Counted from the first letter of the stretch, positions 1-18,148 are shown. The stretch: DNA of 64,000 nt from Mycobacterium dioxanotrophicus (GCF_002157835.1 NZ_CP020809.1:248001-312000), one strand, 5' to 3'. The notes: a model not told the origin generated them from the letters alone. Numbers and translations are program-made.

Positions 1-1
1 G

Positions 2-3000
2 TTGGAGCACTTGGCTTTCTTCGTCCTGGACGGTTGGCTGCGCCAGGTCCCGGTCGGGGTGGTCGGCGAGTTGTACGTCGCAGGCACCGGATTGGCGGCG
101 GGCTACATCGGCCGTCCGGATCTGTCGTCGACCCGCTTCGTCGCGTGCCCGTTCGGCGGTCCCGGTGCCCGGATGTACCGCACCGGAGACCTCGTGCAGT
201 GGGGCGCCGACGGGCAACTGCGGTACGTGGGACGTGCCGACAAGCAGGTCAAGATCCGCGGCTACCGCATCGAACTCGGTGAAGTGCATGCTGCGCTGGC
301 CGGCCTGGCCGGGGTGGGTCAGGCAGCCGTCATCGCTCGCGAGGACCGGCCCGGCGACAAGCGCCTGGTGGGTTACATCACCGAGACGACGCCGGGAGCG
401 ATCGATCCGGTCGCGGCGCGCGCGACACTGTCCGACCGTCTCCCGACCTACATGGTGCCGTCCGCAGTGGTGGTGATGGACACGCTGCCGCTGACCGTGA
501 ACGGCAAACTCGACACCAAGGCCCTGCCTGCACCGGAGTATCAGGACGCCGAGCAGTATCGCGCACCGGTCAACGCCATCGAGGAGATCCTCAGCGGCAT
601 CTACGCCCAGGTGCTCGGGGTCGAGCGGGTCGGCGTCGACGATTCGTTCTTCGACCTTGGCGGGGACAGCATTTCGTCGATGCAGGTGGTCGCGCGGGCA
701 CGCGCGGCGGGCCTCATCTGCCGGCCGCGCGACATCTTCGTCGAGCAGACCGTCAGCAGGCTGGCCCGGGTCGCGACGTTCTCCGACAGTGAGACGACCG
801 TCGTCGACGAGGGCACCGGCGCGGTGGTAGCCACCCCGATCATGCGGTGGCTGCACGAACTTGACGGCCCGACCGACCAGTTCAACCAGACCGTGGTGCT
901 GCAGGCGCCGGTCGGGGTCACCGACGCCGACGTCGTCGTGGTGCTGCAGGCCCTGCTGGATCGGCACGGCATGCTGCGACTGACGAGCGACACAACGGAG
1001 ACGGGCGAATGGTCGCTGACCGTTCCCGCGGTCGGCTCGGTCGATGCCGGCAGCTGTCTGCACGTCGTGGACGCACTGTCCGACGACGCCCTGCTGGCGG
1101 CGCGGTCGCGGCTTGACCCGGCTGCCGGGGCCATGCTCACCGCACTGTGGGTGCCGGAGACCCGGCGCTTGGCATTGATGGTCCACCATCTGGCCGTCGA
1201 TGCGGTGTCGTGGCGAATCCTGTTGGAAGACTTGAACATCGCGTGGGCGCAGCACCGCAGCGGTCAGGAGGTGGCGCTGCCGGGCGGGGGAACCTCGTTC
1301 GCGCGGTGGGCGCGGGTTCTCGATGACCACGCCCGAGCCGATGCGGTTCTGAACACGGCCGACGCTTGGCGGCAGGTCACGGCCACCCCGGCCGCGTTGC
1401 CTGCCGTGCAGCCCGCGTTGGACACCTACGCGAACGCCGGGCAGTTGTCGCTGGAGCTGGATGCCGCGACCACCCAGCAGTTGCTGACCGAGGTGCCCTC
1501 GGCGTTTCACGCAGGCGTGCAAGACATCCTGCTGATCGCGTTCGGGTTGGCGGCCACCGAGTTCCTCGGTGCCGGTGACTCGCCGGTCGGTGTCGACGTC
1601 GAGGGACACGGCCGCGTCGAGGAGATCGGGCCGGGCGCTGATTCGCACATCGATCTGTCCCGCACGGTCGGCTGGTTCACCACCAAGTACCCCGTGTCGT
1701 TGGCCGTGGGCGGGATGAGCTGGGAGCAGGTGTGTTCCGGCGACACCGCGCTCGGACCGGTCATCAAGGCGGCCAAAGAGCAACTGCGTGCCCTGCCGGA
1801 CGGCATGACCTACGGCCTGTTGCGTTACCTGAATTCGGACGTAGATCTGGGTGGTTCGGATCCGGCGCTCGGGTTCAACTACCTCGGGCGCCTCGGCGCA
1901 GGCGCCGGTGACCTGTCAGACGAGCTGTGGCAGATCGATCAGGATGCCGTGGCGGTGACCGCCGCAGCCACGGCGGTACCGACCCCACTGGGCCACACCG
2001 TCGAGCTCAACGCCGGAATCCTGGACGGCGGCAACGACATCGACGACGGTCCGCGCCTGCACGCGACCTGGACCTGGGCGCTGTCGGCACTGGACCACGC
2101 GCAGGTCACCCGGTTGAGCCAGCTGTGGTTTGACGCATTGGCCGGGATCTGCGCACATGTCCGCTCCGGTGGCGGCGGATTGACGCCGTCCGACGTCGCA
2201 CCCGCGCGGTTGGACCAGCAGCAGATCGATGAACTGCAACAGCGCTACGACATCGCCGACGTGCTGCCGCTGACGCCGCTGCAGCAGGGACTGTTGTTCC
2301 ACACCGGTGCTGCGCAGGGCCATGAGGACCTGTATTCGGTTCAGCTGGACATCAGCATGACCGGTTCGGTCGACCCCGACCGGCTGCGCGATGCCGTGCA
2401 TGACGTGCTGAGGCGCCGCCCGAACGTGGTGGCCCGGTTCTTCGAAGATTTCGGTGAGCCGGTGCAGCTGCTCTCGGCCGAGCCCGAGCTGGCGTGGCAG
2501 TACGTCGAATTGGCCGAGAATGCTGATGTCGACGGGCAGATCGCCCGGCTGTCGGCCGCGGAACGTGCGGCGGTGTGCGATCTGGCGAACAAGCCGCCGT
2601 TCCGGGCCGCCCTGATCCGCACCGCAGTCGACCGCTACCGGTTCATCCTCACCAACCACCACATCGTGCTAGACGGTTGGTCGAAACCGATCCTGCTGCA
2701 AGAGATCTTCGCCGGTTACTTCGGTGCGCGGCTGCCCGCCCCGGTGCCGTACCGGAGGTTCGTCAGCTGGCTGTCCGACCAGGACAACGCGGCCGCCAGG
2801 GAGGCGTGGCGCAGGGTGTTCGCCGGGTTCGACACTCCGACGCTGATCGGTCCGCCCGGCCGCCTGTCACTCGGGCGGCGTGGCGTCGAGTCTTTCCAGG
2901 TCGATGCCGAGACCACCAAGGCCCTCGCCGATCTGGCGCGTTCGTGCCACACCACCGTCAGCACGGTGCTGCAGGCCGCGTGGGCCCAGTTGCTGATGTG

Positions 3001-3498
3001 GCTGACCGGCCAGCACGACGTCGCTTTCGGCACAGCGGTTTCCGGTCGGCCCGCCGACATGGCGGGCGCCGACTCGATGGTGGGTCTGCTGATCAACACG
3101 GTGCCGGTGCGGGCGACGATCACACCTGCGACCACCATTGCCAGCCTGCTCGACCAACTGCAGGGGGCGTACACCGATACCCTGGACCATCAGCACCTCG
3201 CCTTGGCAGAGGTGCACCGCGCGACTGGCCATGACCAGCTGTTCGACACGGTTTTCGTCTACGAGAACTACCCGATCGACACGGCTGCATTGCTGGGCGT
3301 GCACGAATTGGCCATCACTGACTTCGCCAATCGCGAATACAACCATTACCCGCTTTCGGTGCAAGCCGTTCCGGGTCATGAACTGGGCCTTCGCGTCGAA
3401 TTTGACACTGACGTCTTCGACGCGGCCCGCATCGGCAGGTTGGTAAACCGGTTACGACGGGTACTGGTGGCCATGACCGCAGAGACGAGGGAGCAGTC

Positions 3499-3502
<4 letters not shown>
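2..3502 (+). CDS. mps1: Mps1-like glycopeptidolipid peptide synthetase, C-terminal part
   Basis: This is the 3' end of a nonribosomal peptide synthetase; the true start lies before the window. Visible domains are the end of an adenylation domain (residues about 1-180, core motifs [17 protein letters not shown] and NGKLD), a carrier domain (LGGDS near 220), an epimerization domain (about 275-740, HHLAVD near 394) and a condensation domain (about 750-1160, HHIVLDGWS near 886). It ends in a condensation domain, so the next adenylation domain must be supplied in trans by the following gene, which overlaps it by 4 nt (ATGA). In known GPL producers Mps1 loads D-Phe and D-allo-Thr and Mps2 loads D-Ala and L-alaninol. 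The A-T-E-C end here, and the A-T-E-C-A-T-R order next door, fit that scheme exactly. Assignment to GPL rather than another lipopeptide rests on this architecture plus the adjacent gap gene. Confidence 0.88.
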
Positions 3503-11187
<7,685 letters not shown>

Positions 11188-11190
11188 CCG

Positions 11191-11988
11191 ATGTGGAGCC
11201 AAATTCTCGGCTGGGCACTGTTGGTGGCATTGAACCCGATGCTGCTGGGCGGCATCGTGCTGGTGATCTCACGGCCCCGTCCCGAACAGAACCTGTTCGC
11301 GTTCTGGGTGGCCTGTGTGGTCGTGAACGTGGTGACGTTGACGGGTGCGGTGATAGCGCTGCACAGCGTGCCGTCCTTCGCCGCGTTCGCGCAGGGACTG
11401 TCCACCCGCGACCCGGAATCGGGGATCCAGCCCCTGGCGCTGTGCACGGGAGTGCTCGCGCTGGGTATCGCCGTGTTCATGGCGGTGCGCAGCCGGGTGC
11501 GGCCACGGGTCGCGGCCTCCACGTCCGGCCGCGGTGAATCCACGGTCCTGGTCTTGGAATCGGATGAGCGGGACACCGACGCACGCCGCCCGGGCCCCGT
11601 CAGGTCCGCGCTACATGCGGTGGCGTCTCCGGTCGTCCGGTTGATGACGCGGGCGCGCGACGAGTGGGACAGCGGAGCGCTGTGGGTATCGATGGCGCTG
11701 TCGCTGATTTATGTGCTGCCACCCCCGTTCATCCTTGTGATCAGCACGGTGATCGTCGCGTCGGCGACCCCGATCGTCACGCAGCTGGTCGCGGTCCTGG
11801 TGTTCGTCGCGGTGATGCTCGTGGTTTTCGAGATCGCCCTGCTCAGTTATGCGATCGTCCCGGCCAAGACACATGCGGTGCTGGAATTGGTGCACGGGTG
11901 GGCGTTGGTGCACCGCACACAGATCCTGATCGTCCTGTTCGGTCTGGTGGGGATCTGGCAGGTGCTCACGGGCGTCGGCATTGCGTAA
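11191..11988 (+). CDS. gap: Gap-like glycopeptidolipid addressing membrane protein
   Basis: A 265-residue integral membrane protein starting 3 nt after the synthetase stop, so probably coupled to it. Six hydrophobic segments are visible (about 5-27, 37-60, 82-103, 163-190, 195-222 and 240-262), with a hydrophilic, Arg-rich cytoplasmic loop at about 104-160. The position directly after an Mps2 with a reductase, and the topology, match Gap, the small integral membrane protein needed for GPL export to the cell surface in M. smegmatis. Gap belongs to the GAP/Sap-type small membrane protein family, not to a classical transporter family, and its mechanism is not known. The 3' end overlaps the start of the chorismate mutase gene by 8 nt. 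Confidence 0.85.
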   Translation: MWSQILGWALLVALNPMLLGGIVLVISRPRPEQNLFAFWVACVVVNVVTLTGAVIALHSVPSFAAFAQGLSTRDPESGIQPLALCTGVLALGIAVFMAVRSRVRPRVAASTSGRGESTVLVLESDERDTDARRPGPVRSALHAVASPVVRLMTRARDEWDSGALWVSMALSLIYVLPPPFILVISTVIVASATPIVTQLVAVLVFVAVMLVVFEIALLSYAIVPAKTHAVLELVHGWALVHRTQILIVLFGLVGIWQVLTGVGIA

Positions 11989-12556
11989 ACCCGGAACCGC
12001 CGCGTGGATTGCCTGCACGGCGGTCCTCGTCGGCGTCGGCGGAGCCCTCGGCGTACCCGCGGTGCACGCCGATCCGGAAAGTCCGCTGCTCCCACTGATC
12101 GACGCCGCAGCGCAGCGCCTTCAGACGGCCGACGCCGTGGCCGCGTACAAGTACCGCGCCGGTGGCGCGGTGGACGACCCGAAGCGTGAGCAGCAGGTGA
12201 TCGATGCTGTGACGGCGGCAGCCACGGCCGCCCACATCGATCCGGGCTACGTCGGCAACGTCTTTCGCAACCAGATCGACGCGACGAGTTCCGTCGAGTA
12301 CTCGCGGTTCGCGCAATGGAAGATCGATCCTGCTGCGGTGCCGGCCGCGGCGCCGGACCTGTCCGAGACGCGTGCGACGATCGACCGGCTCAACCAGACC
12401 ATGGTGCGGGAGATGGCCGCACAGTGGGATGACCTGCACTCACCGTCTTGCGCCGCGGACCGCGACGCCGCACTGAGCGCCGTCACCACCTCCCGGGAGC
12501 TCGACCCGGTCTATCAGTCCGCGCTGGCGTACGCCACGCATGCGTATTGCCCGTGA
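11981..12556 (+). CDS. Secreted chorismate mutase (AroQ gamma type)
   Basis: A 191-residue protein with an N-terminal signal peptide; likely cleavage is after VHA near residue 30, leaving a mature start DPESPLLPL. The all-helical mature part resembles the secreted mycobacterial chorismate mutase Rv1885c: the PLIDAAAQRL, DAVAAYKY, DDPKREQQVI and VFRNQIDA stretches are typical of the exported AroQ gamma class. The enzyme converts chorismate to prephenate, here presumably outside the cytoplasm. The start codon is TTG at 11981, overlapping the end of gap by 8 nt; no other in-frame start upstream of the signal peptide is plausible. Tight coupling to a GPL gene is curious because the first amino acid of the GPL peptide is D-Phe, a chorismate mutase pathway product, but an exported enzyme is hard to place in that supply route. 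Confidence 0.82.
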   Translation: MRKPGTAAWIACTAVLVGVGGALGVPAVHADPESPLLPLIDAAAQRLQTADAVAAYKYRAGGAVDDPKREQQVIDAVTAAATAAHIDPGYVGNVFRNQIDATSSVEYSRFAQWKIDPAAVPAAAPDLSETRATIDRLNQTMVREMAAQWDDLHSPSCAADRDAALSAVTTSRELDPVYQSALAYATHAYCP

Positions 12557-12569
12557 GGGCGCCGCGGCG

Positions 12570-15425
12570 TCAATCGTCCTCCCACAACAGCAATTGACGC
12601 ACGGCCGGTCGGGACCCGTAGGGCTGCAGCATCCGACTGGCCGGACGCGGGCGCACCCGTTGCGGCCACCAGAACCAGCGCCCGAGCAGTGCGGCGATGG
12701 ACGGCGTCATGAACGAGCGCACGATCAGCGTGTCGAACAGCAGGCCCAGCGCGATCGTGGTGCCGATCTGACCGAGCACCCGTAGGTCGCTGAACGCGAA
12801 CGACGCCATGGTGAAGGCGAACACCAGGCCGGCAGCGGTGACCACCCCGCCGGTGCCGGCCATGGCCCGGATGATGCCGGTGTTGAGGCCTGCCGCGACC
12901 TCTTCTCTGAATCGGGATATCAGCAGCAGGTTGTAGTCGGATCCGACGGCCAGCAGCAGAATCACGGCCAGTGCCAACACAACCCAGTACAGCGGGATGC
13001 CGAGGATGTCCTGCCACACCAGCACCGAGAGCCCGAACGACGCGCCAAGCGACAGCGCCACGGTGCCGACGATGACCAGCGCGGCGACCAGGCTCCGCGT
13101 GATGAGCATCATGATGAGCAGGATCAGGCTCAGCGCCGAGATACCGGCGATCATCAGGTCGTACTTGGCCATGTCCTGAATGTCTTTGTAGGTCGCGGCC
13201 GTTCCGCCGATGTAGATGTGCGACCCGGCCAGGGGCGTGCCCTTCACGGCTTCCGCGGCGGCGTGCCGGATCGCGGCGATGTGCGAGATACCTTGGGGCG
13301 TCGCGGGGTCGACATCATGGGTGATGATCATGCGGGCGGCCTTGCCGTCCGGGGACAGGAACAGTTTCAGGCCACGCTGGAATTCGGGGTTGGTGAAGGC
13401 TTCGGGCGGCAGATAGAAGGAATCGTCGGTCTTCGCGGCGTCGAAAGCCTGGCCCAGCGCGGTGGCGTTCTGAAGCGCCGCCGCGGTCTGGTCATAGATT
13501 CCCGATTGCGTGGCGTAGTTGGTCATCGTCAGGTCGCGGTTGGTCTGCTGGCTGGCGATTTGTGGCGGGATCAGCGCCAGCAGTTTCGGTTGCAGCTGGT
13601 CCAATTTGTCCAGGCTGGCCGTGACATTTCCCAGCTGGTCGGTGAGCGCGTCGATCCCGTCGAGCGCGTCGAACAGCGACCGCAGCGCAGCGCACATCGG
13701 GATGTCGAAACAGTGTGGCTCCCAATAGAAGTAGTTACGCAGGGGCCTGAAGAAGTCGTCGAAGTTGGCGATCTTGTCGCGCAGATCCTGTGTCACGGCG
13801 ACGGTTTGGTGGAACGCTTCGACCTGGTCGTGGGTGGCCGCGGCGCTCTGCTGCTGCAGGGCGTACTGCTGGCGCAGGATGCCGATGGTCTTGTCGATCT
13901 CGCCGACCTGCTTGAGCAGGTCTTGGGCGCGGTCCTGCTGATACTTGAGATTCTGGATCTGCCCGGCGCTCTGGGCACTGATCTGGAACGGGATCGAGCT
14001 GTGGTCCAGCGGCGTGCCCAGCGGGCGGGTGATGGACTGCACCTGCGCGACGCCGGGGGTGTGGAACACGGCCTTGGCGACGCGCTCCAGCAGGATCATG
14101 TTGGCCGGGTCCCGCAGGTCGTGGTCGGACTCGATCATCAGCAGCTCCGGATTGAGCCGGGCTTTCGAGAAGTGGCGTTCGGCCGCCGTGTATCCGACGT
14201 TGGACGGCGCACTCGCGGGCATGTAGGAGCCGACGTCGTAGCTGGTCTTGTAACCCGGCAGGGCCACGAGACCGATCAGGGCCACCCCGATCGTCACCAC
14301 CAGAATGGGGCCGGGCCAACGCACGATGGCTGTGCCGATCCGGCGCCATCCGCGCGTGCGGGTGCTGCGTTTCGGCTCGAGCAACCCGACCTGGCTACTG
14401 AGCGTCAGCACTGCCGGTGCCAGCGTGAGGGCCGCGACGAGGGCTACCAGGACACCGATCGCAGCCGGAATGCCGAGGCTTTGAAAGTAGGGCAGGCGCG
14501 TGAAGCTCAGGCAGAAGACCGCGCCCGCGACCGTAAGGCCCGAGCCGAGGACCACGTGGGCCGTCCCGCTGTACATGCTGAAGTACGCGGTCTGGCGGTC
14601 CTCCCCGGCGCTGCGGCCCTCGTGGTAGCGGCCGAGGAGGAATATCGCGTAGTCGGTGCCCGCGGCGATCACCAGCAGCGTCAGCAGATTGGTGGAATAT
14701 GTTGACAGACCGATGATCCCGGTATCCGCCAGGAAAGCCACGATGCCGCGGGCGGCGGCCATCTCGATGAGCACGGTGATCAGCACCAGGATCATGGTGA
14801 CCACCGAGCGGTAGACCAGCAGCAGCATGATCGCGATGACCAGGATGGTCAGCAGCGTGACCTTGGTTGTGCCTTCGTTGCCGACTTCGAATTGGTCGGC
14901 GACCTGTGGTGCCGCACCGGTGACGTACGCCTTGACACCCGGTGGGGCCGGTGTGTGGTCGACGATGGCGCGAACCGCGTTGACCGACTCAAGGGACAGC
15001 GCCTCGCCTTGATTGCCTGCCAGGAACACCTGAACGTAGGCGGCCTTGCCGTCGGGGCTCTGTGAGCCCGCCGCTGTCAGCGGATCACCCCAGAAGTCCT
15101 GGATGTGCTGGACATGCTTGTGGTCCTGCGATATTCGCTGAACCAGGGTGTCGTAGTAGGCGTGCGCATCGGCACCGAGCGGCTGGTCGCCCTCCAGCAC
15201 GATCATGGCCGCGCTGTCGGAATCGAACTCGCCGAAGACTTCGCCGATGCGTTTGAATGCCTGCAGCGACGGCGCGTCGGGCGAACTCAATGCGACGTTG
15301 TGGGCCTCGCCGACCACTTCCAGCTGCGGCACCAGCACGTTGGTTATCGCCGCGACGGCAAGCCAGAACAACACGATCGGCACCGAAAGCCGGCGGATCG
15401 TCTTGGCCACCCTCTGGCCGCTCAT
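12570..15425 (-). CDS. mmpL: MmpL-family RND transporter
   Basis: A 951-residue RND-superfamily transporter. The chosen start is the ATG at 15425, which overlaps the mmpS stop (ATGA); a longer frame upstream is Arg/His-rich and not protein-like. It has one N-terminal membrane helix (about residues 12-32), a large extracytoplasmic domain, a block of helices with a [15 protein letters not shown] motif, a second extracytoplasmic domain containing long helices ([10 protein letters not shown] region) and a final helix block with [15 protein letters not shown]. The paired Asp-Tyr motifs are the proton-relay signature of MmpL proteins. It resembles the MmpL4/MmpL5 subgroup because it is paired with an MmpS. 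Substrates of this group include GPL precursors, siderophores and drugs. The TetR control seen here is more typical of an inducible efflux pair than of a constitutive GPL exporter. Confidence 0.92.
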   Translation of the reverse strand: MSGQRVAKTIRRLSVPIVLFWLAVAAITNVLVPQLEVVGEAHNVALSSPDAPSLQAFKRIGEVFGEFDSDSAAMIVLEGDQPLGADAHAYYDTLVQRISQDHKHVQHIQDFWGDPLTAAGSQSPDGKAAYVQVFLAGNQGEALSLESVNAVRAIVDHTPAPPGVKAYVTGAAPQVADQFEVGNEGTTKVTLLTILVIAIMLLLVYRSVVTMILVLITVLIEMAAARGIVAFLADTGIIGLSTYSTNLLTLLVIAAGTDYAIFLLGRYHEGRSAGEDRQTAYFSMYSGTAHVVLGSGLTVAGAVFCLSFTRLPYFQSLGIPAAIGVLVALVAALTLAPAVLTLSSQVGLLEPKRSTRTRGWRRIGTAIVRWPGPILVVTIGVALIGLVALPGYKTSYDVGSYMPASAPSNVGYTAAERHFSKARLNPELLMIESDHDLRDPANMILLERVAKAVFHTPGVAQVQSITRPLGTPLDHSSIPFQISAQSAGQIQNLKYQQDRAQDLLKQVGEIDKTIGILRQQYALQQQSAAATHDQVEAFHQTVAVTQDLRDKIANFDDFFRPLRNYFYWEPHCFDIPMCAALRSLFDALDGIDALTDQLGNVTASLDKLDQLQPKLLALIPPQIASQQTNRDLTMTNYATQSGIYDQTAAALQNATALGQAFDAAKTDDSFYLPPEAFTNPEFQRGLKLFLSPDGKAARMIITHDVDPATPQGISHIAAIRHAAAEAVKGTPLAGSHIYIGGTAATYKDIQDMAKYDLMIAGISALSLILLIMMLITRSLVAALVIVGTVALSLGASFGLSVLVWQDILGIPLYWVVLALAVILLLAVGSDYNLLLISRFREEVAAGLNTGIIRAMAGTGGVVTAAGLVFAFTMASFAFSDLRVLGQIGTTIALGLLFDTLIVRSFMTPSIAALLGRWFWWPQRVRPRPASRMLQPYGSRPAVRQLLLWEDD

Positions 15426-15865
15426 CCGGATTTGTCCAGGCAGTAGGTGTAGGCGTTCAGGGTGTTGACCGATCTCTCGTCTTTGACCGCGTCGTCGATG
15501 GTGATCCGGCAGCCGATGGAATCGCTGTCGCCCTGGGCCTGGACGTTGACGAACACCGCGGGATCGGTGGTGGTGGTGTCGTAGGACCACGGCAGCGGGG
15601 CATCGACGACGAGCTGCGGTTGGGCGTGGACGTCCAGGTAGTTGATCGACGCCACGGTTCCCGGCGGACCGAAGACCTCAAGTACCACATGCTTGGGGTT
15701 GAACGGAACGATCTCGCTCGAGAGGTCGCTGGGGGTTCCCGTGTGCGCACCACCGAAAGCGCCGTGCAATCGGTATACGGAGAATGCAGCGATGGCGATG
15801 ACCCCGAGTGCGACCACCAGCATCCAACCCCGCTTGACCGAGCTGCCAATCGAAAGTGTCCGCAC
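15422..15865 (-). CDS. mmpS: MmpS-family membrane protein
   Basis: A 147-residue partner of the following mmpL. It has a short cytoplasmic N-terminus, one membrane helix ([21 protein letters not shown], about residues 11-31) and an extracytoplasmic beta-rich domain with the family pattern [19 protein letters not shown] and the closing [18 protein letters not shown]. The start is taken as GTG at 15865, preceded by a purine-rich AAAGGCGAA stretch; this gives the usual MmpS length of about 140-150 residues. MmpS proteins assemble with their cognate MmpL and help export. The ATGA overlap with mmpL and the operator-like sequence about 90 nt upstream indicate one regulated transcript. Confidence 0.92.
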   Translation of the reverse strand: MRTLSIGSSVKRGWMLVVALGVIAIAAFSVYRLHGAFGGAHTGTPSDLSSEIVPFNPKHVVLEVFGPPGTVASINYLDVHAQPQLVVDAPLPWSYDTTTTDPAVFVNVQAQGDSDSIGCRITIDDAVKDERSVNTLNAYTYCLDKSG

Positions 15866-15952
15866 CCGTTCGCCTTTCGATAACCGGGACGCGATGGCTG
15901 GGGTTGGAGTGGTCCTTTCCGCGCGGTGGGAAACAACCGCTCTGAACGGTAC

Positions 15953-15973
15953 GGTACGGTACAGGACTGCCGT
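15953..15973. promoter_or_regulatory. Operator-like site upstream of mmpS
   Basis: In the intergenic region between the tetR stop and mmpS, a stretch containing GTACGGTACAGGAC matches the first half and centre of the perfect palindrome found in front of tetR (14 of the first 17 positions by eye). It is preceded by three tandem copies of ACGGT (15946-15960). It lies 88-108 nt upstream of the mmpS start, in a suitable place for repression of mmpS-mmpL by the neighbouring TetR. Confidence 0.55.
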
Positions 15974-16014
15974 GGGCAAGGGGTTGTCAGCGGCGATTTC
16001 GAGCGAGCGCGGTC

Positions 16015-16623
16015 TTACTCGACCGGACGGGTGAGGCTCGGGATCATGACATTGTCGACCAGTGCTTGCACCGTCTCCGCGGTGGGCGGCCGGTTCGGGA
16101 TGATCGACCGGTAGATCAGGTAGCCCGGCATCAGATCCCACAGTTCGTCGCTGATCGCGGATTCGCTGATCTCGCCGCGCGCGACGGCCTCTCGCAGGAT
16201 CAGCTCAAGCATGGCTTTGCGCTGATCGAGGAACTGGTGCTGCATCGCGTCGCTGAGGGCGGGGTCGCGCGACACCTCGGTGAGGACCGCGCGGATGGTG
16301 GTGCCGTGCTGGTGGGCCTGTTCGCAGATCACCTGACCCACGCGCAGCAGATCTCCGTGCAGCGAGCCGGTTTCGGGCGGGACGGCGACCTGGCGGATGC
16401 CCTCGATGAAGGCGGCCAGTACCAATTCGCCCTTCGAGGGCCAGCGTCGGTACACCGTGGCCTTGCTCGCGCGGGCAGTCGCGGCCACGGCGTCCACGGT
16501 CAGTCGGTCGTAGCCGTGCTCCTGCAGCAGCCGCAGCGTGATGGCGAGCAGCTCTGCTTCGCGCGGCGACCATGGCGAGGATTCCGCGGCGACGTCGACG
16601 GTCCGGGACACAGCGCCCACCAT
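16015..16623 (-). CDS. TetR-family repressor of the mmpS-mmpL pair
   Basis: A 202-residue TetR-type regulator. The N-terminal helix-turn-helix (about residues 36-62) has the typical LTVDAVAATARASKATVYRRW.SKGEL pattern, followed by a ligand-binding C-terminal domain of the TetR_C group often seen with efflux genes. It is co-oriented with and directly upstream of mmpS-mmpL. A perfect palindrome sits 15-35 nt upstream of its own start and a degenerate copy precedes mmpS, so autoregulation plus control of the export pair is likely. This resembles TetR-MmpS5/MmpL5 efflux units described in M. abscessus. The inducer is unknown. Confidence 0.9.
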   Translation of the reverse strand: MVGAVSRTVDVAAESSPWSPREAELLAITLRLLQEHGYDRLTVDAVAATARASKATVYRRWPSKGELVLAAFIEGIRQVAVPPETGSLHGDLLRVGQVICEQAHQHGTTIRAVLTEVSRDPALSDAMQHQFLDQRKAMLELILREAVARGEISESAISDELWDLMPGYLIYRSIIPNRPPTAETVQALVDNVMIPSLTRPVE

Positions 16624-16637
16624 AGATCCACCGGGAC

Positions 16638-16658
16638 AGTACGGTCCAGGACCGTACT
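16638..16658. promoter_or_regulatory. Perfect palindromic TetR operator
   Basis: Two 10-bp arms, AGTACGGTCC and GGACCGTACT, flank a single A and are exact reverse complements. The site lies 15-35 nt upstream of the tetR start, where binding would block transcription. A related half-site precedes mmpS. Confidence 0.82.
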
Positions 16659-16671
16659 CTTCGGCAATAGG

Positions 16672-17547
16672 TCAGTGCCCCAGATGGATCTGGACGCCTT
16701 GGGTCCGCAACTGGCCGAAGCTGTAGCTGAACTCGCCGCGGTGCCCGACCGAGACGACGTAGCGGTCTTGGCCTTCGGTGACGGGAAAACTGAACGAGAA
16801 GGTGCAGTTGGCGCTGTTGCCCTTACCCTGGCCCAGCGCGGTCGTGGCAAGGATCTCGCCCTTGCCGTTCTTAACGATTACTTGCGTGTCTCGGCCGACG
16901 TCGGAGTACCCGTTGGCGCCTTGACAGGTTGCGCCGTCAGACGCGATTGCATCTACGCCCGCGCTGTCGGTCACGACGAAAATGCCTGAGACCGTTGCGC
17001 TGTCAAGCGTGTGGAAGCCCTGGGTGAACTGTGGGCAGAACGAGTCGACGGCGATCTTGTCGGCAGGCACGCCTTGCTGCGGTCCGCCGTCTTCGAGCTG
17101 ACGGCAGACTTGATGCCCGTGCGCGACGGCGTTGGCATCGGAGTTGAACTGGTTGGTCAAACCCGCTTCCTTCAGCGCCGAGAGGTACCCGGTTTCCGGC
17201 GGGGGAGGTGGGCGGCGGGCGGCCATCAACAGCACCCAGGCGACCACCGCGACCATGACGAGGATGACGGTCGCCGCCCCTGTTCCCAGCCACGTCGAGC
17301 GGATGCTCGACCGGGAGGCGGGCAACTCGACGTAGTCCGGCAGCATCCGGCCGCCATCGGGGTCCGACGATTGGGCCCGGCCGTCGCGGACGCGGTTCGT
17401 TGGGTGACCTGCGGCGTAGTACCGGCCTTCGTGGCGCGCCGTGGGATCCGGCCGCCATCCTGTCGGCGACGTGGACTCCTGCACTCGACCGCAGCGATCG
17501 CACGTGCCGCTGCGGTCGACTTCAGCACCGCAGAACGGGCAGTTCAT
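16672..17547 (-). CDS. Zinc-ribbon, DUF2510, single-pass membrane protein with DUF732-like exodomain
   Basis: A 291-residue protein of composite design. Residues 1-20 form a zinc ribbon (CPFC and CDRC pairs). Residues about 29-54 resemble a DUF2510 motif (GWRPDPTARHEGRYY..G). One membrane helix spans about residues 85-108. The exported part begins with a Pro-rich linker and a DUF732-like segment (YLSALKEAGL, DANAVAHGHQVC), a domain largely confined to mycobacteria. A C-terminal beta-rich region with several Cys follows. DUF732 proteins have no established function. The gene sits upstream of tetR on the same strand but is separated from it by the operator, so it may be transcribed independently. 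Function is unknown; a link between a cytosolic metal-binding sensor and the envelope is only a guess. Confidence 0.75.
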   Translation of the reverse strand: MNCPFCGAEVDRSGTCDRCGRVQESTSPTGWRPDPTARHEGRYYAAGHPTNRVRDGRAQSSDPDGGRMLPDYVELPASRSSIRSTWLGTGAATVILVMVAVVAWVLLMAARRPPPPPETGYLSALKEAGLTNQFNSDANAVAHGHQVCRQLEDGGPQQGVPADKIAVDSFCPQFTQGFHTLDSATVSGIFVVTDSAGVDAIASDGATCQGANGYSDVGRDTQVIVKNGKGEILATTALGQGKGNSANCTFSFSFPVTEGQDRYVVSVGHRGEFSYSFGQLRTQGVQIHLGH

Positions 17548-17764
17548 CGGATCCGCAATTCATCATCACTACTGTTATATGTCGGTCAGATCCGATTCGA
17601 GTGCGGGCGGGGCTGATTCGCGCGGAACTGTGACCCACATCGGCGAATCCCGCCCGGCCGGCGAAGAACGCCCGGAACATTGTTGGGATCGGTAGCTGCG
17701 GTGACGCCCTGTACTGGATGTGCAGGCAAAGCCGCGGCGCGGCGCCCGACGAAAGGATCTGACG

Positions 17765-18148
17765 ATGAATCGAGTTGCACGGCTCGCGGCGACCGCGGTC
17801 ATGACGGGCGCCGTGGCGGCCGGCCTGGCGCTGAATGCGGTTGCCGCCCAGGCCGACCCGTTTCCCGCTGAGCCGCACAGTTGGTGCCCGGGCCAGGCGT
17901 TGCCGTTCAACAACCTTCAGTGGGATATGGGTGTCTGCCACACGTGGTACATCGTCCCGTTCGGCCAGGGCAACGTGCGGATGGTCGACCTGAAAGGCAA
18001 CCCCCTGGACAGCTTCATCTCCGCCGACGGGCCGGCGCCGATGCTCACCCCACCGCCGCCTCCGCCTCCGCAGCCTCCGCACCCGTTCTGCACCCCGCGC
18101 GGCTCGTTGATCATCATCCCGCCGATCTGCGACGAGATCGGCTACTGA
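17765..18148 (+). CDS. Small secreted proline-rich protein
   Basis: A 127-residue exported protein. The start is the ATG at 17765, preceded by AAAGGA at a good distance. The signal peptide (about residues 1-31) ends in AVAAQA before DPFP. The mature part has four Cys, a WCPGQALPFNNLQWD segment, a GQGNVRMVD segment and a run of Pro residues (about 96-106). Similar short secreted proteins with this WCPGQ motif are common in mycobacteria and have no known role. Its 3' end overlaps that of the convergent ROK gene by 7 nt. Confidence 0.75.
   Translation: MNRVARLAATAVMTGAVAAGLALNAVAAQADPFPAEPHSWCPGQALPFNNLQWDMGVCHTWYIVPFGQGNVRMVDLKGNPLDSFISADGPAPMLTPPPPPPPQPPHPFCTPRGSLIIIPPICDEIGY

Noticed and set aside
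1916..2662. Long minus-strand open frames inside the synthetase genes (also 5542-7173 and 9025-11202)
   Set aside because: They are antisense shadows of high-GC coding DNA; composition is Arg/Gly/Val-rich without domains, and the sense strand encodes clear synthetase domains.
13218..14705. A 495-residue plus-strand frame inside mmpL
   Set aside because: It is antisense to a convincing MmpL with all motifs and has no recognisable domain or ribosome site.
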